Source: Deltaproteobacteria bacterium
GTDB lineage: Bacteria > Desulfobacterota > Desulfarculia > JACQYL01
NCBI GenBank assembly: GCA_016208165.1
Contig: JACQYL010000032.1
Span: 1 to 64,000 of the forward strand
Reading direction: 5' to 3'
Length of the DNA stretch: 64,000 nucleotides
The number at the start of each line of letters is the position of its first letter. Position 1 is the first letter of the stretch. The notes beneath the pieces were generated by a model. The model ran no database searches and was not told the DNA's origin. It saw only the letters and a list, made by a program, of their open reading frames with translations. A program made the translations under genes and the position numbers. Below are positions 34,277 to 42,835 of the stretch, one piece after another.

Positions 34277-34870
34277 ATGAGGAGGCCGGCGGGTGTTCTA
34301 TTGATTTTATCCACGTTACTACTCACCTCCGGATCGTCGGGGGCCGCCCCCGAGTGGACCTTTGACCCCAACCATTGCGAGATTGTGTTCAAAATCAGGC
34401 ACATCTTCGCCTATGTATCCGGAGTTTTTGAAAAATTCGACGGGAAAGTCCTTTTTGATCCCAACGATCTCGAGGGAAGCTTCATCCACGTCCGGATAGA
34501 AGTAAACAGCATCGATACCAGGATCGAAAAGCGGGACGAGCATTTGCGTTCGGAGGAGTTCCTCGACGCGCAGAAATTTCCGTATATGACATTCACCAGC
34601 TCCGAGATTGTGCACAAGAAAGACAACGACTATATCGCCCGAGGGAAACTGAAGATCAAAGACGTGATTCTGCAGATCGAACTCCCTTTTACCTACCTCG
34701 GCAGCAGGACCGACCCTTTCAACGACAAGCAGGAGGTAGCGGGTTTCGACGCTGAATACGAGCTGGACCGTCTGATCTACCATGTGGGTAGCGGCAAATA
34801 CTACGAGCAGGGAGTAATCGGCAAAGACGTGACCATTTCCATCCACGTTGAGCTCCTCCGAGCCCGATAG
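34277..34870 (+). CDS. YceI family periplasmic lipocalin-like protein
   Basis: A 197-residue exported beta-barrel protein. A signal peptide (MRRPAGVLLILSTLLLTSG, cleaved near SGAAP) leads into EWTFDPNHCEIVFKIRHIF, the YceI opening. Later come the expected HLRSEEFLDAQKFPYMTFTS, GKLKIKDV and FDAEYELDR. YceI proteins bind isoprenoid-like lipids such as polyprenyl quinones in the periplasm. AAAAGGAG lies seven bases before the ATG at 34277, and the much longer upstream frame is rejected because it has no ribosome site and would remove the signal peptide from the N-terminus. Confidence 0.93.
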   Translation: MRRPAGVLLILSTLLLTSGSSGAAPEWTFDPNHCEIVFKIRHIFAYVSGVFEKFDGKVLFDPNDLEGSFIHVRIEVNSIDTRIEKRDEHLRSEEFLDAQKFPYMTFTSSEIVHKKDNDYIARGKLKIKDVILQIELPFTYLGSRTDPFNDKQEVAGFDAEYELDRLIYHVGSGKYYEQGVIGKDVTISIHVELLRAR

Positions 34871-34908
34871 ACGTTGCCGTGAATAGGGGAATGCGACGGC
34901 TCCGGCGT

Positions 34909-34981
34909 CCGACCGGATCGAACGATATAGAACCGCGAAGGTCCGTTCCGAAGGTCTCGCGGACAGGTTCGATCCGGTCGG
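34909..34981 (+). other. Long two-tier hairpin downstream of the YceI gene
   Basis: Perfect 15-base arms CCGACCGGATCGAAC (34909-34923) and GTTCGATCCGGTCGG (34967-34981) enclose a second stem CCGCGA/TCGCGG (34933-34938 with 34957-34962). No T-run follows; a GGAGGAGGAT ribosome-site-like sequence and a 25-codon frame do. It may be a structured RNA element, a mobile palindromic repeat or a transcript stabiliser. Confidence 0.5.
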
Positions 34982-35064
34982 GAGGAGGATATGGCTTTCT
35001 CCGGTGAGCATTCAACGAGACCGTCCGTGACTTTTCAATCCGGACGGCTGAACACATTTTTATC

Positions 35065-35094
35065 TTGACAAAACAGGTCGCCCTGAATTAGATA
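35065..35094 (+). promoter_or_regulatory. Promoter of the tetR-like gene
   Basis: TTGACA (35065-35070) and TAGATA (35089-35094) are separated by 18 bases and lie about 85 bases before the regulator start. Confidence 0.55.
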
Positions 35095-35177
35095 TTGACC
35101 AGCTGGCCGGTTTTTTTGTTCCGTAGTTCTTCCACATCCTGTTTCCTGGTCAGTCTTTTTCCCGGCGGGGGCGACTC

Positions 35178-35795
35178 GTGTTCAAACCGGCAACCGAAGT
35201 TGAAAAGTTCGATCGATTCAGCCACAAAGGCAAGCTGAAAATCGATGAAATCTGCACGAGAGCCGCGGAGGTGTTCAGCAACAAAGGATACCTGACAGCC
35301 ACTCTCGCCGATGTCGCCAATGCCGTGGGTATTAGTAAAGGAGGCATTTACCACTACTTCTCAACCAAGGAAGAACTTCTTTTTTTGATTCTGTTACGCT
35401 ATATGGATCAGACGCTGCAAGAATTGAAAGAAAAACTAAAATCAATGGATGACCACAGGAATAGAATACGCCTGTTCATCCACCATCATATCGCCCACTA
35501 TCGTGACAACTTCCACCAATCTCGCCTCATCCTTCACGAAGCGCACCATCTTCCTGACGAGTACTACAACCAGGTGAAACAAAAAGAGAGAGAATACGTA
35601 AATCTATTGGCGGAGAATATCCGCGGTTTGGTCACGGGATATAAGGATAAACCGCTGAAAATAAAGCTTGTAACCTTTTCCCTGATCGGCATGTGCAACT
35701 GGCCGTATATATGGTTCAACCCCAAAGGGTCCGTTCCGCCGGAAGAGCTGGCTGAGGAAATATATAAGGTCTTTATCGGCGATCTGCCGATCTGA
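35178..35795 (+). CDS. TetR family transcriptional regulator
   Basis: A 205-residue repressor. The N-terminal helix-turn-helix is IDEICTRAAEVFSNKGYLTATLADVANAVGISKGGIYHYFSTKEELL, the standard TetR DNA-binding domain, here starting around residue 22 after a basic arm. The C-terminal ligand domain resembles regulators of fatty-acid or acyl-CoA genes (LLRYMDQTLQELKEKL ... LIGMCNWPYIWFNP). The start is a GTG at 35178. It lies directly before the dehydratase/ThDP operon on the same strand and is the best candidate for its local regulator, sensing an acyl-CoA. Confidence 0.9.
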   Translation: MFKPATEVEKFDRFSHKGKLKIDEICTRAAEVFSNKGYLTATLADVANAVGISKGGIYHYFSTKEELLFLILLRYMDQTLQELKEKLKSMDDHRNRIRLFIHHHIAHYRDNFHQSRLILHEAHHLPDEYYNQVKQKEREYVNLLAENIRGLVTGYKDKPLKIKLVTFSLIGMCNWPYIWFNPKGSVPPEELAEEIYKVFIGDLPI

Positions 35796-35968
35796 CACTG
35801 TTTCAGGCGCGCGAAGGATCACGCCTCCAAAAGCGTTGCCCGTGCTTGCATAACCCGTACACCACAGGGGGGCTCAGGCCGCCCGACAAAACATACCAGC
35901 CGGCCGGTTTAAATTGCCCCGGTTTCGCCCGCTCGTCAGAGCTTTCGGTCGCGCAGGAGGACCCTCAC

Positions 35969-37300
35969 ATGGGTGAAAAAGCTAGCTCCAAAACATCCAA
36001 ATCCTTAAAAACCTTGAATACCACGAAAATGGTGTTCCCTAGAGTGATGGACTATTACAAACGAGCCTACGAGGCCAAGTCTTCGGGATCCGCCAAAATC
36101 GTGTATCACACCGGTGTCGATCCCACCGAAATCGATTACGCCATGGGGCTCATCCCCATGTTTCCGGAAAACTTCTCCGCGGCGTGCGGGAGCACTCAGC
36201 TCGCTCCCGTTCTCATCGAAGTGTCCGAAAGCCTCGGCGCCCCTCAGGATCTCTGTTCCTATTTCAAAACCCATTATGGCTTTATGAAGGGCCATTTCCC
36301 CGAAGCCGTGGAAAATGCGCTCTCCCGCATCCGCTTACCCGACCCGGACCTCGTCGTGTCCACCAAAAAACTCTGCCGGCTGCATCCCTTATGGATGAAA
36401 GTCGTAGCCGAGCACTACGGCGCGCCCTACTTTTCACTGGATTCGCCCATTATGCCGCCCCGCTACGACGCGAACGAACGTGCGTTCGAGCGACTGTGGG
36501 GCATTCACTATCTGCACGGAGTCGGCCGGGAAGCACTCGACTTCTGCGTGGCCCAGCTCGAGGAGTATATCATCTTCCTGGAGGAGCACACCGGGAGCAA
36601 ACTGGACTGGGATCGATTGAGAGAATCGGTGGCCCTTGCCGGCGAACTGGGCCTCCTTTTCCATCGCATCCTTGAACTGAGACGAAAGGTTCCGTGCCCT
36701 GTGGGAGGAGAAGACATAAACTCGCTGGTGTTTTTCCCGGCATGCCTGTCGGGGACCCGGGAGGCGGTGGATGCTTTCAAACAGGCCGTTGACGAAGTGG
36801 AGGACAGGGCGGCCGCGGGCAAGGGTGTGGTTCCCAAAGAGCGGTTTCGACTCCTGTTCGAAGGCATCCCCCCTTGGTTCAATATGGGTCTTTTCAACTA
36901 CTTTCACAAGTTTGGAGCCGTCTCCGTGGACGAGTTCTATCCAAGGACGTGGTGCGCGCTCATGGATCCCGACAAGCCCTTGGAGTCCCTGGCAATGAAA
37001 TATATGCTGGCGGCCAACGCCACGGCGACATACACCGCCACCAGGGAAACAGCCATGGAAAGGGCCGATCTCTATAGCGCGGACGGCGCCATTCTGTGGA
37101 ACTTGCCGACGTGCAGGACTATGGCGTCCACCATGCTTCCCAGACTGCAAACCAGCTACGAAAACGACGTGGGGATTCCCACGCTGATGCTCGACGCGGA
37201 TCAAGTGGATTCCCGTCGATATAATGAAGCACTGGTGATCGGCAGAATCGACGCATTCATGGAGGTGATTGAACAACGGAAGTACGGGGGTCTCGATTAG
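35969..37300 (+). CDS. 2-hydroxyacyl-CoA dehydratase family protein (HgdB/BcrB-C type subunit)
   Basis: A 443-residue protein of the family that includes 2-hydroxyglutaryl-CoA dehydratase and benzoyl-CoA reductase subunits, which use a 4Fe-4S cluster and ketyl-radical chemistry. Marks are YHTGVDPTEIDYAMGLIPMFPENF at the start, CSYFKTHYGF, STKKLCRLH, FFPACLSGTRE, and CALMDPDKP and LWNLPTCRTMA near the end. The family normally needs a second subunit and an ATP-driven activator; neither is adjacent. The ATG at 35969 has AGGAGG upstream; the longer frame from 35846 is not used. It is the first gene of a five-gene operon. Confidence 0.85.
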   Translation: MGEKASSKTSKSLKTLNTTKMVFPRVMDYYKRAYEAKSSGSAKIVYHTGVDPTEIDYAMGLIPMFPENFSAACGSTQLAPVLIEVSESLGAPQDLCSYFKTHYGFMKGHFPEAVENALSRIRLPDPDLVVSTKKLCRLHPLWMKVVAEHYGAPYFSLDSPIMPPRYDANERAFERLWGIHYLHGVGREALDFCVAQLEEYIIFLEEHTGSKLDWDRLRESVALAGELGLLFHRILELRRKVPCPVGGEDINSLVFFPACLSGTREAVDAFKQAVDEVEDRAAAGKGVVPKERFRLLFEGIPPWFNMGLFNYFHKFGAVSVDEFYPRTWCALMDPDKPLESLAMKYMLAANATATYTATRETAMERADLYSADGAILWNLPTCRTMASTMLPRLQTSYENDVGIPTLMLDADQVDSRRYNEALVIGRIDAFMEVIEQRKYGGLD

Positions 37301-37376
37301 CGGTTGGCGGATATCCGGATATTAAGAAGGATGTCCGGTTCAATACACGAATCCTAACGTCAAAGGGAGGTTCCAC

Positions 37377-39323
37377 ATGTCGGGTGAGCAGAATCGGGAA
37401 ATCGCTTTGGGGATGCGAGAAATGCAACCCAACCCCTCCAAATTTACCGCCCAAACACTCAAGGATTTGGGGGTGGAGGTTGCCTTCGGTGTGCATGGAG
37501 GACACATCTGGCAGATGTGCGACGAGATGAGCAATCTCGGTATCCGGATGGTCACCGTAAGGCATGAGCAGGCAGGCGTTTATGCAGCGGAGGCCTATTC
37601 AAAGGTTACCGGAAAAATCGGCGTGTGCTACGCAACGGCGGGACCCGGAGTCGCCAATTGCACCAGCGCCCTGCAGCAATGCTGGCTGAGTCGGTCACCG
37701 GTCCTTCTGTTGACCGGCGGGAATGAATTCGAGCACGACGATACGTTCACCTTACAGCCCGCCGATTCGGTGAACCTGTTCACGCACATCACCAAGTGGA
37801 CGAAAAGGATCACCCACCCCTGCCAGCTCAAACAATTCATAACTAGAGGATACAAGACGGCCATGACGTATCCTCAGGGACCGGTATGTCTGGAAATCAG
37901 CCATTCCGTGTTATACACCCCTATCCCGCCGATGGGACCGGCCAGTATCTTCGGTGAACATCCTCTCTTCGTGGACAAATGGCTCGAGGATCGGAACGGG
38001 AAGGTAGTACCGGCCTATGGCGCGGATCCCAAGTTGATTGGAGACCTGGTCGACCGGATTTACAAGGCGGAAAGACCGGTCATGCTTGCCGGCGACGGCA
38101 TTCACTGGGCGAACGCCCAGGACGAGCTGCGGGAATTCGTCGAATTGACTCAAGTGCCCACCAGTGTCCGGCGAATATCTCGAGGGGCCTTGGATGAAAC
38201 CAATCCCTTGTACTGGAGTTCCCGTATCGGGAGCAAAGTGCTCCAGAAGAACGACCTGACTCTGGTGATGGGAATGAAAGTCGGCTTCTTCGACGGATAT
38301 GGGCGGCCCTGGCGCAACGCCATCCAGATCAACGAATCCCCTGACCAGATTGTTCCGTTCTTCAAGACGGACATGGCCGTAGTGGGCAGCCCCAAAGTGG
38401 TCATGCGGCAGATGATCGATTACATCAAAGCGAAGGGACTTAAACCGCCGGCCGTCCGGTCGCAGTGGTCCCGGGAAGTGGTTTCGATGCAGAAGTCCAC
38501 CCTGACCAAAATCAAGGACAGGGCTGAAACGTACAGTAAGCACAAACCGATCCATTTCGGTTACCTGTCCAAGGTCGTCTGGGATGTTTGCGAAGATCTG
38601 TATGGCGGCATGAATCGCGTCATTATGGACGGCTATACTTTTTCCGGATGGTTTCCTCCCTACATGACCGCCCGGTACTCGGGCCAGTATCAGGACTCTT
38701 CCGAACAAGCCGGCGTGGGTCACGGGGTCGGCATGGCGATCGGAACCGCCTTCGCGGATCCGGAGACCCGAAAGCGGCCCGTTATCGTCCTCATGGGCGA
38801 TTCCGGAATGGGCCTGGGGGGCATGGACATTGAAGTGGCCATCCGATATAGACTGCCCATCGTCTTTATCGTAGGCAACAACAACGGCTGGCTCACCGGC
38901 ATGAAAGCCATCACCTACGGCAAGGATTGGGGCGCGCTGGGGCCGCAGGACCGGGAGCACGGCTCGGAAAATATTTCCAATATCGCCTACGACAAGATGT
39001 TCGAGGTGATCGGATGCCACGCCGAAGGCGTCACGGACCCGGCCGGGATCCGGCCCGCCCTGGAGCGGGCCTGCCGTGCTGCGGAAAAAGGGCAAACAGC
39101 CGTAGTCAATGTGTACGTGGACCCCACCGTGACCAATCGTGAGGTGTACAGCGGCATGTACGCGGCGGCTTGGCTTCACATACCCTGGGATAAGCTTCCC
39201 AAACGAGGCAAAGCCATCCGCAGAAACACCATGCCCATGTTCCCGTGGGATCAGGTAGGGGTCCCCCCAATGCCGATGCCGGATTATTGGGAGCCCATTC
39301 CGGAAGACGAACAAATCCCCTGA
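37377..39323 (+). CDS. Thiamine-diphosphate-dependent enzyme (2-hydroxyacyl-CoA lyase / acetolactate synthase family)
   Basis: A 648-residue ThDP enzyme, longer than the usual 550-600. The pyrimidine domain carries the catalytic Glu64 in TVRHEQAGVYAAEAY, followed by ATAGPGVANCTSALQQCW. The diphosphate domain has VLMGDSGMGLGGMDIEVA (near 471-488) ending in VGNNNGW, the GDG...NN metal and diphosphate motif. The last 70 residues (MPMFPWDQVGVPPMPMPDY) are an extra Pro/Met-rich tail. Oxalyl-CoA decarboxylase and 2-hydroxyacyl-CoA lyase relatives cleave or make C-C bonds to formyl-CoA. With dehydratase, SDR and thiolase genes around it, a 2-hydroxyacyl-CoA substrate is likely. GGAGGT precedes the ATG. 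Confidence 0.87.
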   Translation: MSGEQNREIALGMREMQPNPSKFTAQTLKDLGVEVAFGVHGGHIWQMCDEMSNLGIRMVTVRHEQAGVYAAEAYSKVTGKIGVCYATAGPGVANCTSALQQCWLSRSPVLLLTGGNEFEHDDTFTLQPADSVNLFTHITKWTKRITHPCQLKQFITRGYKTAMTYPQGPVCLEISHSVLYTPIPPMGPASIFGEHPLFVDKWLEDRNGKVVPAYGADPKLIGDLVDRIYKAERPVMLAGDGIHWANAQDELREFVELTQVPTSVRRISRGALDETNPLYWSSRIGSKVLQKNDLTLVMGMKVGFFDGYGRPWRNAIQINESPDQIVPFFKTDMAVVGSPKVVMRQMIDYIKAKGLKPPAVRSQWSREVVSMQKSTLTKIKDRAETYSKHKPIHFGYLSKVVWDVCEDLYGGMNRVIMDGYTFSGWFPPYMTARYSGQYQDSSEQAGVGHGVGMAIGTAFADPETRKRPVIVLMGDSGMGLGGMDIEVAIRYRLPIVFIVGNNNGWLTGMKAITYGKDWGALGPQDREHGSENISNIAYDKMFEVIGCHAEGVTDPAGIRPALERACRAAEKGQTAVVNVYVDPTVTNREVYSGMYAAAWLHIPWDKLPKRGKAIRRNTMPMFPWDQVGVPPMPMPDYWEPIPEDEQIP

Positions 39324-39362
39324 GCGTAGGAATCCGATCCGAGCAAACATCGTGCTTGTTCA

Positions 39363-39452
39363 CAGGGTCAAAACCAGCCTCTGGCTGCCGGGGGAACAAT
39401 GTTCCCCCGGACCCTTGTGCCGGCTCCGTCCCCCCAGTGGGGGACGGAGCCG
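39363..39452 (+). repeat. Composite repeat: CAGGGTCAAAACC unit plus two perfect hairpins
   Basis: CAGGGTCAAAACCAGCC (39363-39379) is followed by hairpin A (CCGGGGGAAC / GTTCCCCCGG, 39388-39410) and hairpin B (CGGCTCCGTCCCCC / GGGGGACGGAGCCG, 39421-39452). A shortened relative is at 40313-40347. It ends 24 bases before the SDR gene start and may affect expression of the downstream half of the operon. Confidence 0.6.
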
Positions 39453-39475
39453 AAGTAGCGGGAGGAGAGATCTCG

Positions 39476-40237
39476 ATGAAACGACTGGAAGGGAAAGTGA
39501 GTATCGTAACGGGCGCCGCAAGAGGGATAGGCAAAGCCATCGCGGAACTGTTTGCCGGGGAAGGCTCCAGTGTTGTCCTGTCGGATATCGATGCATCGGG
39601 TGACCAGGTCGCCCAAGATATTCGGGGAAGAGGAGGCAACACGCTCTTCGTCCGGGCGGACGTGTCCAAAGTCGACGAGGTGAAGCACCTAATCAACAAA
39701 ACAGTGGAAACCTACGGCAGGATAGACGTGTTGGTGAACAATGCCGGAATCAGCGGCGGATTGGCCAATGGCCTGCAAATCGAGGAGAACGACTGGCAGA
39801 AGATCCTGGATATCAACTTGACCGGTCCCCATCTGTGCACGAAATACGCAGGTCTCGAAATGGTCAAGAACAACAGCGGATCCATCATCAATATGTCCTC
39901 CATTCTCGGTATCGTCGGATGCCCGATTTCCACTCCCTACTCGGCAACCAAAGGAGGCGTACGAACGTACACCAAGGCCATGGCGGTTGTTCTGGCTCCT
40001 CAGGGCGTTCGCGTGAATTCCATCCATCCCGGCTATATAGACACCGACTTGGTCGCCAAGATTCTTGCGGACATTGGAGACCCAGGCGCCCGGGCAGGCG
40101 CGGAAGCCCTCCACCCACTCGGAAGGTTCGGCAGACCGGAGGAAGTCGCCTATGCCGCGCTGTTCCTTGCTTCAGACGAATCCTCATTTGTAACCGGAAG
40201 TGAACTCGTTGTTGACGGGGGATTTACAGCCCAATAA
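39476..40237 (+). CDS. Short-chain dehydrogenase/reductase (3-hydroxyacyl-CoA type)
   Basis: A 253-residue classical SDR. NAD(P) motif TGAARGIGKAIAELF is followed by LVNNAGISGG, the catalytic Ser in NMSSILGIVG, and Tyr/Lys in YSATKGG. Closing PEEVAYAALFLASDESSFVTGSELVVDGG is standard. SDRs of this type oxidise 3-hydroxyacyl-CoAs or secondary alcohols. GGAGGAGAG precedes the ATG at 39476; the upstream extension crosses the palindromic repeat and is rejected. It is the third gene of the dehydratase/ThDP operon. Confidence 0.92.
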   Translation: MKRLEGKVSIVTGAARGIGKAIAELFAGEGSSVVLSDIDASGDQVAQDIRGRGGNTLFVRADVSKVDEVKHLINKTVETYGRIDVLVNNAGISGGLANGLQIEENDWQKILDINLTGPHLCTKYAGLEMVKNNSGSIINMSSILGIVGCPISTPYSATKGGVRTYTKAMAVVLAPQGVRVNSIHPGYIDTDLVAKILADIGDPGARAGAEALHPLGRFGRPEEVAYAALFLASDESSFVTGSELVVDGGFTAQ

Positions 40238-40685
40238 GGTGTTGGGGGACGTCCGCGATATATGGACATTTGTCGGTTTTCGTGTCGAACGGAATCCCCC
40301 CCGCCTCGAGCGCAGGGTCAAAACCGGCCCCCCTTGCGCCGGCTCCGCGCGCGGTTAGTAACCCGTTTGCAGAGAACCCTTGACCCCGGTTTCTACGCGG
40401 AAGCGCGCAACCCTCTCAAGAGGTTTTGGAAAGGATCCGGGGAAACCTTTTCCAAAAGATTTCCTTACATACCCCGTGAATGAATACGACAAATCATCTC
40501 GGGCAGAGCTTGGAAGGAAAAGCGTTGAACGATTCGTTTTTAAACATGCCTTCCAATTGTAATGGCGCAAGACTTCATGAAGTTTCCGGGGTAAGGAAGA
40601 ACACAATGCCTCCCGGCGCAGGAGGCTGCGTCTTACCTGTATCGCGCCACCATCATAAAAATCGCACCTTAGGAGGTAGAGTCGG
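40238..40685. other. Intergenic region within the CoA operon, with repeats
   Basis: No gene is seen in 448 bases between the SDR and thiolase-like genes. It holds the second CAGGGTCAAAACC copy (40313-40347) and an imperfect inverted repeat TTTTGGAAAGG / CCTTTTCCAAAA near 40424-40455, which could end or attenuate the upstream transcript. Confidence 0.45.
40313..40347 (+). repeat. Shortened copy of the CAGGGTCAAAACC repeat
   Basis: CAGGGTCAAAACCGGCC is followed directly by CCCTTGCGCCGGCTCCG. The copy at 39363 has the same two ends, CAGGGTCAAAACCAGCC and CCCTTGTGCCGGCTCCG, but with hairpin A between them. Loss or gain of the hairpin distinguishes the copies. Confidence 0.6.
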
Positions 40686-41873
40686 ATGTTCACTAAAACG
40701 TATGTTCCTTACAGAGGCTATTTTTGCACTCCTTTTTGCCGCTGGCAGGGAAGTTTCCAAACAGAGAACGCCATTGAGTTGGGAGCCATGGTCACCAAGA
40801 AGGGCCTGGCCGAGCGAAGCATCGATCCGAAACAGTTCGACGGTCTGTTTCTTGGCTACACGATACCCCAGATATCCTGCTTCTTCGGAGGACCCTGGAT
40901 GGCGGGAATGATCGGCGCCGAAACCATCAGCGGTCCCATTCTGAGCCAGGCCTGCGCCACGTCGGCAACGTTGGTCGGCCAGGCGACCATGGCTCTCGAG
41001 GCAGACATGTATGGAAGCATCGTGGGCATTGCCACGGATCGGACTTCCAACGGACCCCATCTCGTATATCCGAACCCCAACGGACCGGGCGGCATGCCCA
41101 TAAAAGAAGACTGGGTTATGGATAATTTCAATAACGACCCATGGGCCAAGAACTCCATGATCCAGACCGCGGAGAATGTGGCAAAAGAAAAGGGGATTAC
41201 CCGCGAGGACTGCGACGTCCTGGTACTCAAACGGTACCTTCAGTACCTGGATGCGCTCAAAGACGATCGGGCTTTCCAGAAACGGTATATGATGCCGGTG
41301 GAAATCCGGAAAGGGAAACAAACCGTCATCGTGGATCAGGACGAAGGGATTATCGAGTCGACCGAAGAAGGGCTTGCCCGGCTGAAACCGTTTTTGCCGG
41401 GAGGCGCCCACACTTTTGCAGCACAAACGCATCCGGCGGATGGAAATGCGACCATTATCCTTGCCCACAGGGACAAGGCCAAGAGCATGAGCGCGGATCC
41501 GGCCATTGAAATTCAAGTGCTTTCGTATGGATACGCACGCGCCGCCAAAGGCTATCTGGCTAAAGCCGTTCCACCGGCGGCCCGGATGGCCTTGGAAAAG
41601 GCGGGCATCAAGGTGTCGGAGCTTGCGGCCGTAAAGACGCATAACCCGTTCGCCGGCAACGACGTTCACATGATACGTGAGATGAATATGGATCCTGAAA
41701 TCGTGAACAATTACGGTTCTTCGTTGATATACGGCCATCCGCAGGCGCCCACCGGCCTGCGTCTGATCATCGAACTGATCGAAGAGCTCGTCCTCCTCGG
41801 AGGCGGCTATGGGCTCTTTGTCGGATGTTCGGCTGGAGACACCGCGGCGAGCGTCACGGTAAAGGTAGGTTAG
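40686..41873 (+). CDS. Thiolase family protein (acetyl-CoA acetyltransferase-like)
   Basis: A 395-residue thiolase-fold enzyme. The acylated Cys lies in ILSQACATSATLVG, followed by the second-half motifs THNPFAGNDVHM, YGSSLIYGHPQAPTGLR (the GHPxGxTG region) and GYGLFVGCSAGDTAAS with the second active Cys. Sequence around the first Cys and the NPFAG motif differs from standard degradative thiolases, so it may act on a branched or short 3-ketoacyl-CoA. AGGAGGT lies nine bases before the ATG. Confidence 0.85.
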   Translation: MFTKTYVPYRGYFCTPFCRWQGSFQTENAIELGAMVTKKGLAERSIDPKQFDGLFLGYTIPQISCFFGGPWMAGMIGAETISGPILSQACATSATLVGQATMALEADMYGSIVGIATDRTSNGPHLVYPNPNGPGGMPIKEDWVMDNFNNDPWAKNSMIQTAENVAKEKGITREDCDVLVLKRYLQYLDALKDDRAFQKRYMMPVEIRKGKQTVIVDQDEGIIESTEEGLARLKPFLPGGAHTFAAQTHPADGNATIILAHRDKAKSMSADPAIEIQVLSYGYARAAKGYLAKAVPPAARMALEKAGIKVSELAAVKTHNPFAGNDVHMIREMNMDPEIVNNYGSSLIYGHPQAPTGLRLIIELIEELVLLGGGYGLFVGCSAGDTAASVTVKVG

Positions 41874-41965
41874 CGCTTCATGTGAGGCGGGGCGAACTTG
41901 AGTTCCGCACAAACGACCAGGGCGGGCATCGCTTGCCCTGATGACCATTCAAAGGAGGAATGCAG

Positions 41966-42748
41966 ATGTCCGGTTTGGTATTCTGTGAAAAGCATGGCGG
42001 CGTGACTCACATTGTTTTGAACTCCCCCCCCGCCAATGCCATGAGTTCGGAATTCATGCTCGATTTGGAAACGGCCCTTGTGGAGGTCGAATCGGACGAA
42101 AGCTGCAGAGCCGTTATTTTTCGCAGCGACGTGAAGAAGATATTCATGGCCGGTGCGGACCTGAAAGAACTGCTGAGTATCAGCGAAGAGGAGTCGAAAG
42201 CCTACTTCGGACAGGGACAGAAGTACGTCAGTCGAGTGGAAGAGCTGTCAAAACCCACCATCGCCGTTCTGAACGGACACACCATGGGTGGCGGATGCGA
42301 ATTGGCGCTTTGCTGTGACTTTCGCTATATGGTCGATACCAAAGCGAGGATCGGTCTGCCCGAAGTAACCCTGGGCCTCCTTCCGGGAGCGGGTGGGACA
42401 CAGCGTCTGCCGCGCCTGATCGGCAGACGCAAAGCCGTTGACCTTCTGTTCCGAGGCAGGACGCTGACGGGTCCGGAAGCCCTTTCCATCGGGCTGGTGG
42501 ACGCGGTTTTCCCTGCGGAAACGCTGCTCGAGGAAAGCGTTAAACTGGCGGAGGAACTCGCTCAAGGCGCCACCAAAGCCATTGGAGAGATCAAGAAGTG
42601 TCTGAGGGTTCCGTTCGAAGACATGTCTTCCAGAGGCTTCGTCCAGGAGGTGGAAGGAATCCTATATCTGTTCAATCGAACTCATGACACCAAGGAAGGG
42701 ATCCGGGCATTCAACGAAAAGCGTCCTCCGAAGTACACGGGCCAATAA
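41966..42748 (+). CDS. Enoyl-CoA hydratase/isomerase (crotonase) family protein
   Basis: A 260-residue crotonase. The oxyanion hole loops are [11 protein letters not shown] and [18 protein letters not shown]. The catalytic loop reads [21 protein letters not shown], with the first catalytic Glu in PEVTLG. At the second Glu position it has Gly (LLPGAGGT), as in many hydratases that use one acid or do isomerisation. The second ATG at 41966 is seven bases from AGGAGG and is preferred over the one at 41960. It is the last gene of the operon, ahead of a bidirectional terminator. Confidence 0.9.
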   Translation: MSGLVFCEKHGGVTHIVLNSPPANAMSSEFMLDLETALVEVESDESCRAVIFRSDVKKIFMAGADLKELLSISEEESKAYFGQGQKYVSRVEELSKPTIAVLNGHTMGGGCELALCCDFRYMVDTKARIGLPEVTLGLLPGAGGTQRLPRLIGRRKAVDLLFRGRTLTGPEALSIGLVDAVFPAETLLEESVKLAEELAQGATKAIGEIKKCLRVPFEDMSSRGFVQEVEGILYLFNRTHDTKEGIRAFNEKRPPKYTGQ

Positions 42749-42773
42749 TTCAGGTAGGACGAAAGCGGATACT

Positions 42774-42812
42774 AAGCGAAAGGGCCGTGATTCGATCACG
42801 GCCCTTTCGCTT
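42774..42812. terminator. Bidirectional intrinsic terminator
   Basis: Perfect 17-base arms (42774-42790 and 42796-42812; core AGGGCCGTGA / TCACGGCCCT) flank the loop TTCGA. It sits between converging genes, the crotonase on plus and the channel protein on minus, and would stop both transcripts. Confidence 0.85.
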
Positions 42813-42835
42813 TCAAAAACGATTCAAACCTCTGC

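Noticed and set aside
37911-39350. A 479-codon minus-strand frame opposite the ThDP enzyme gene
   Set aside because: Antisense shadow in high-GC coding DNA; the plus-strand protein has full ThDP motifs.
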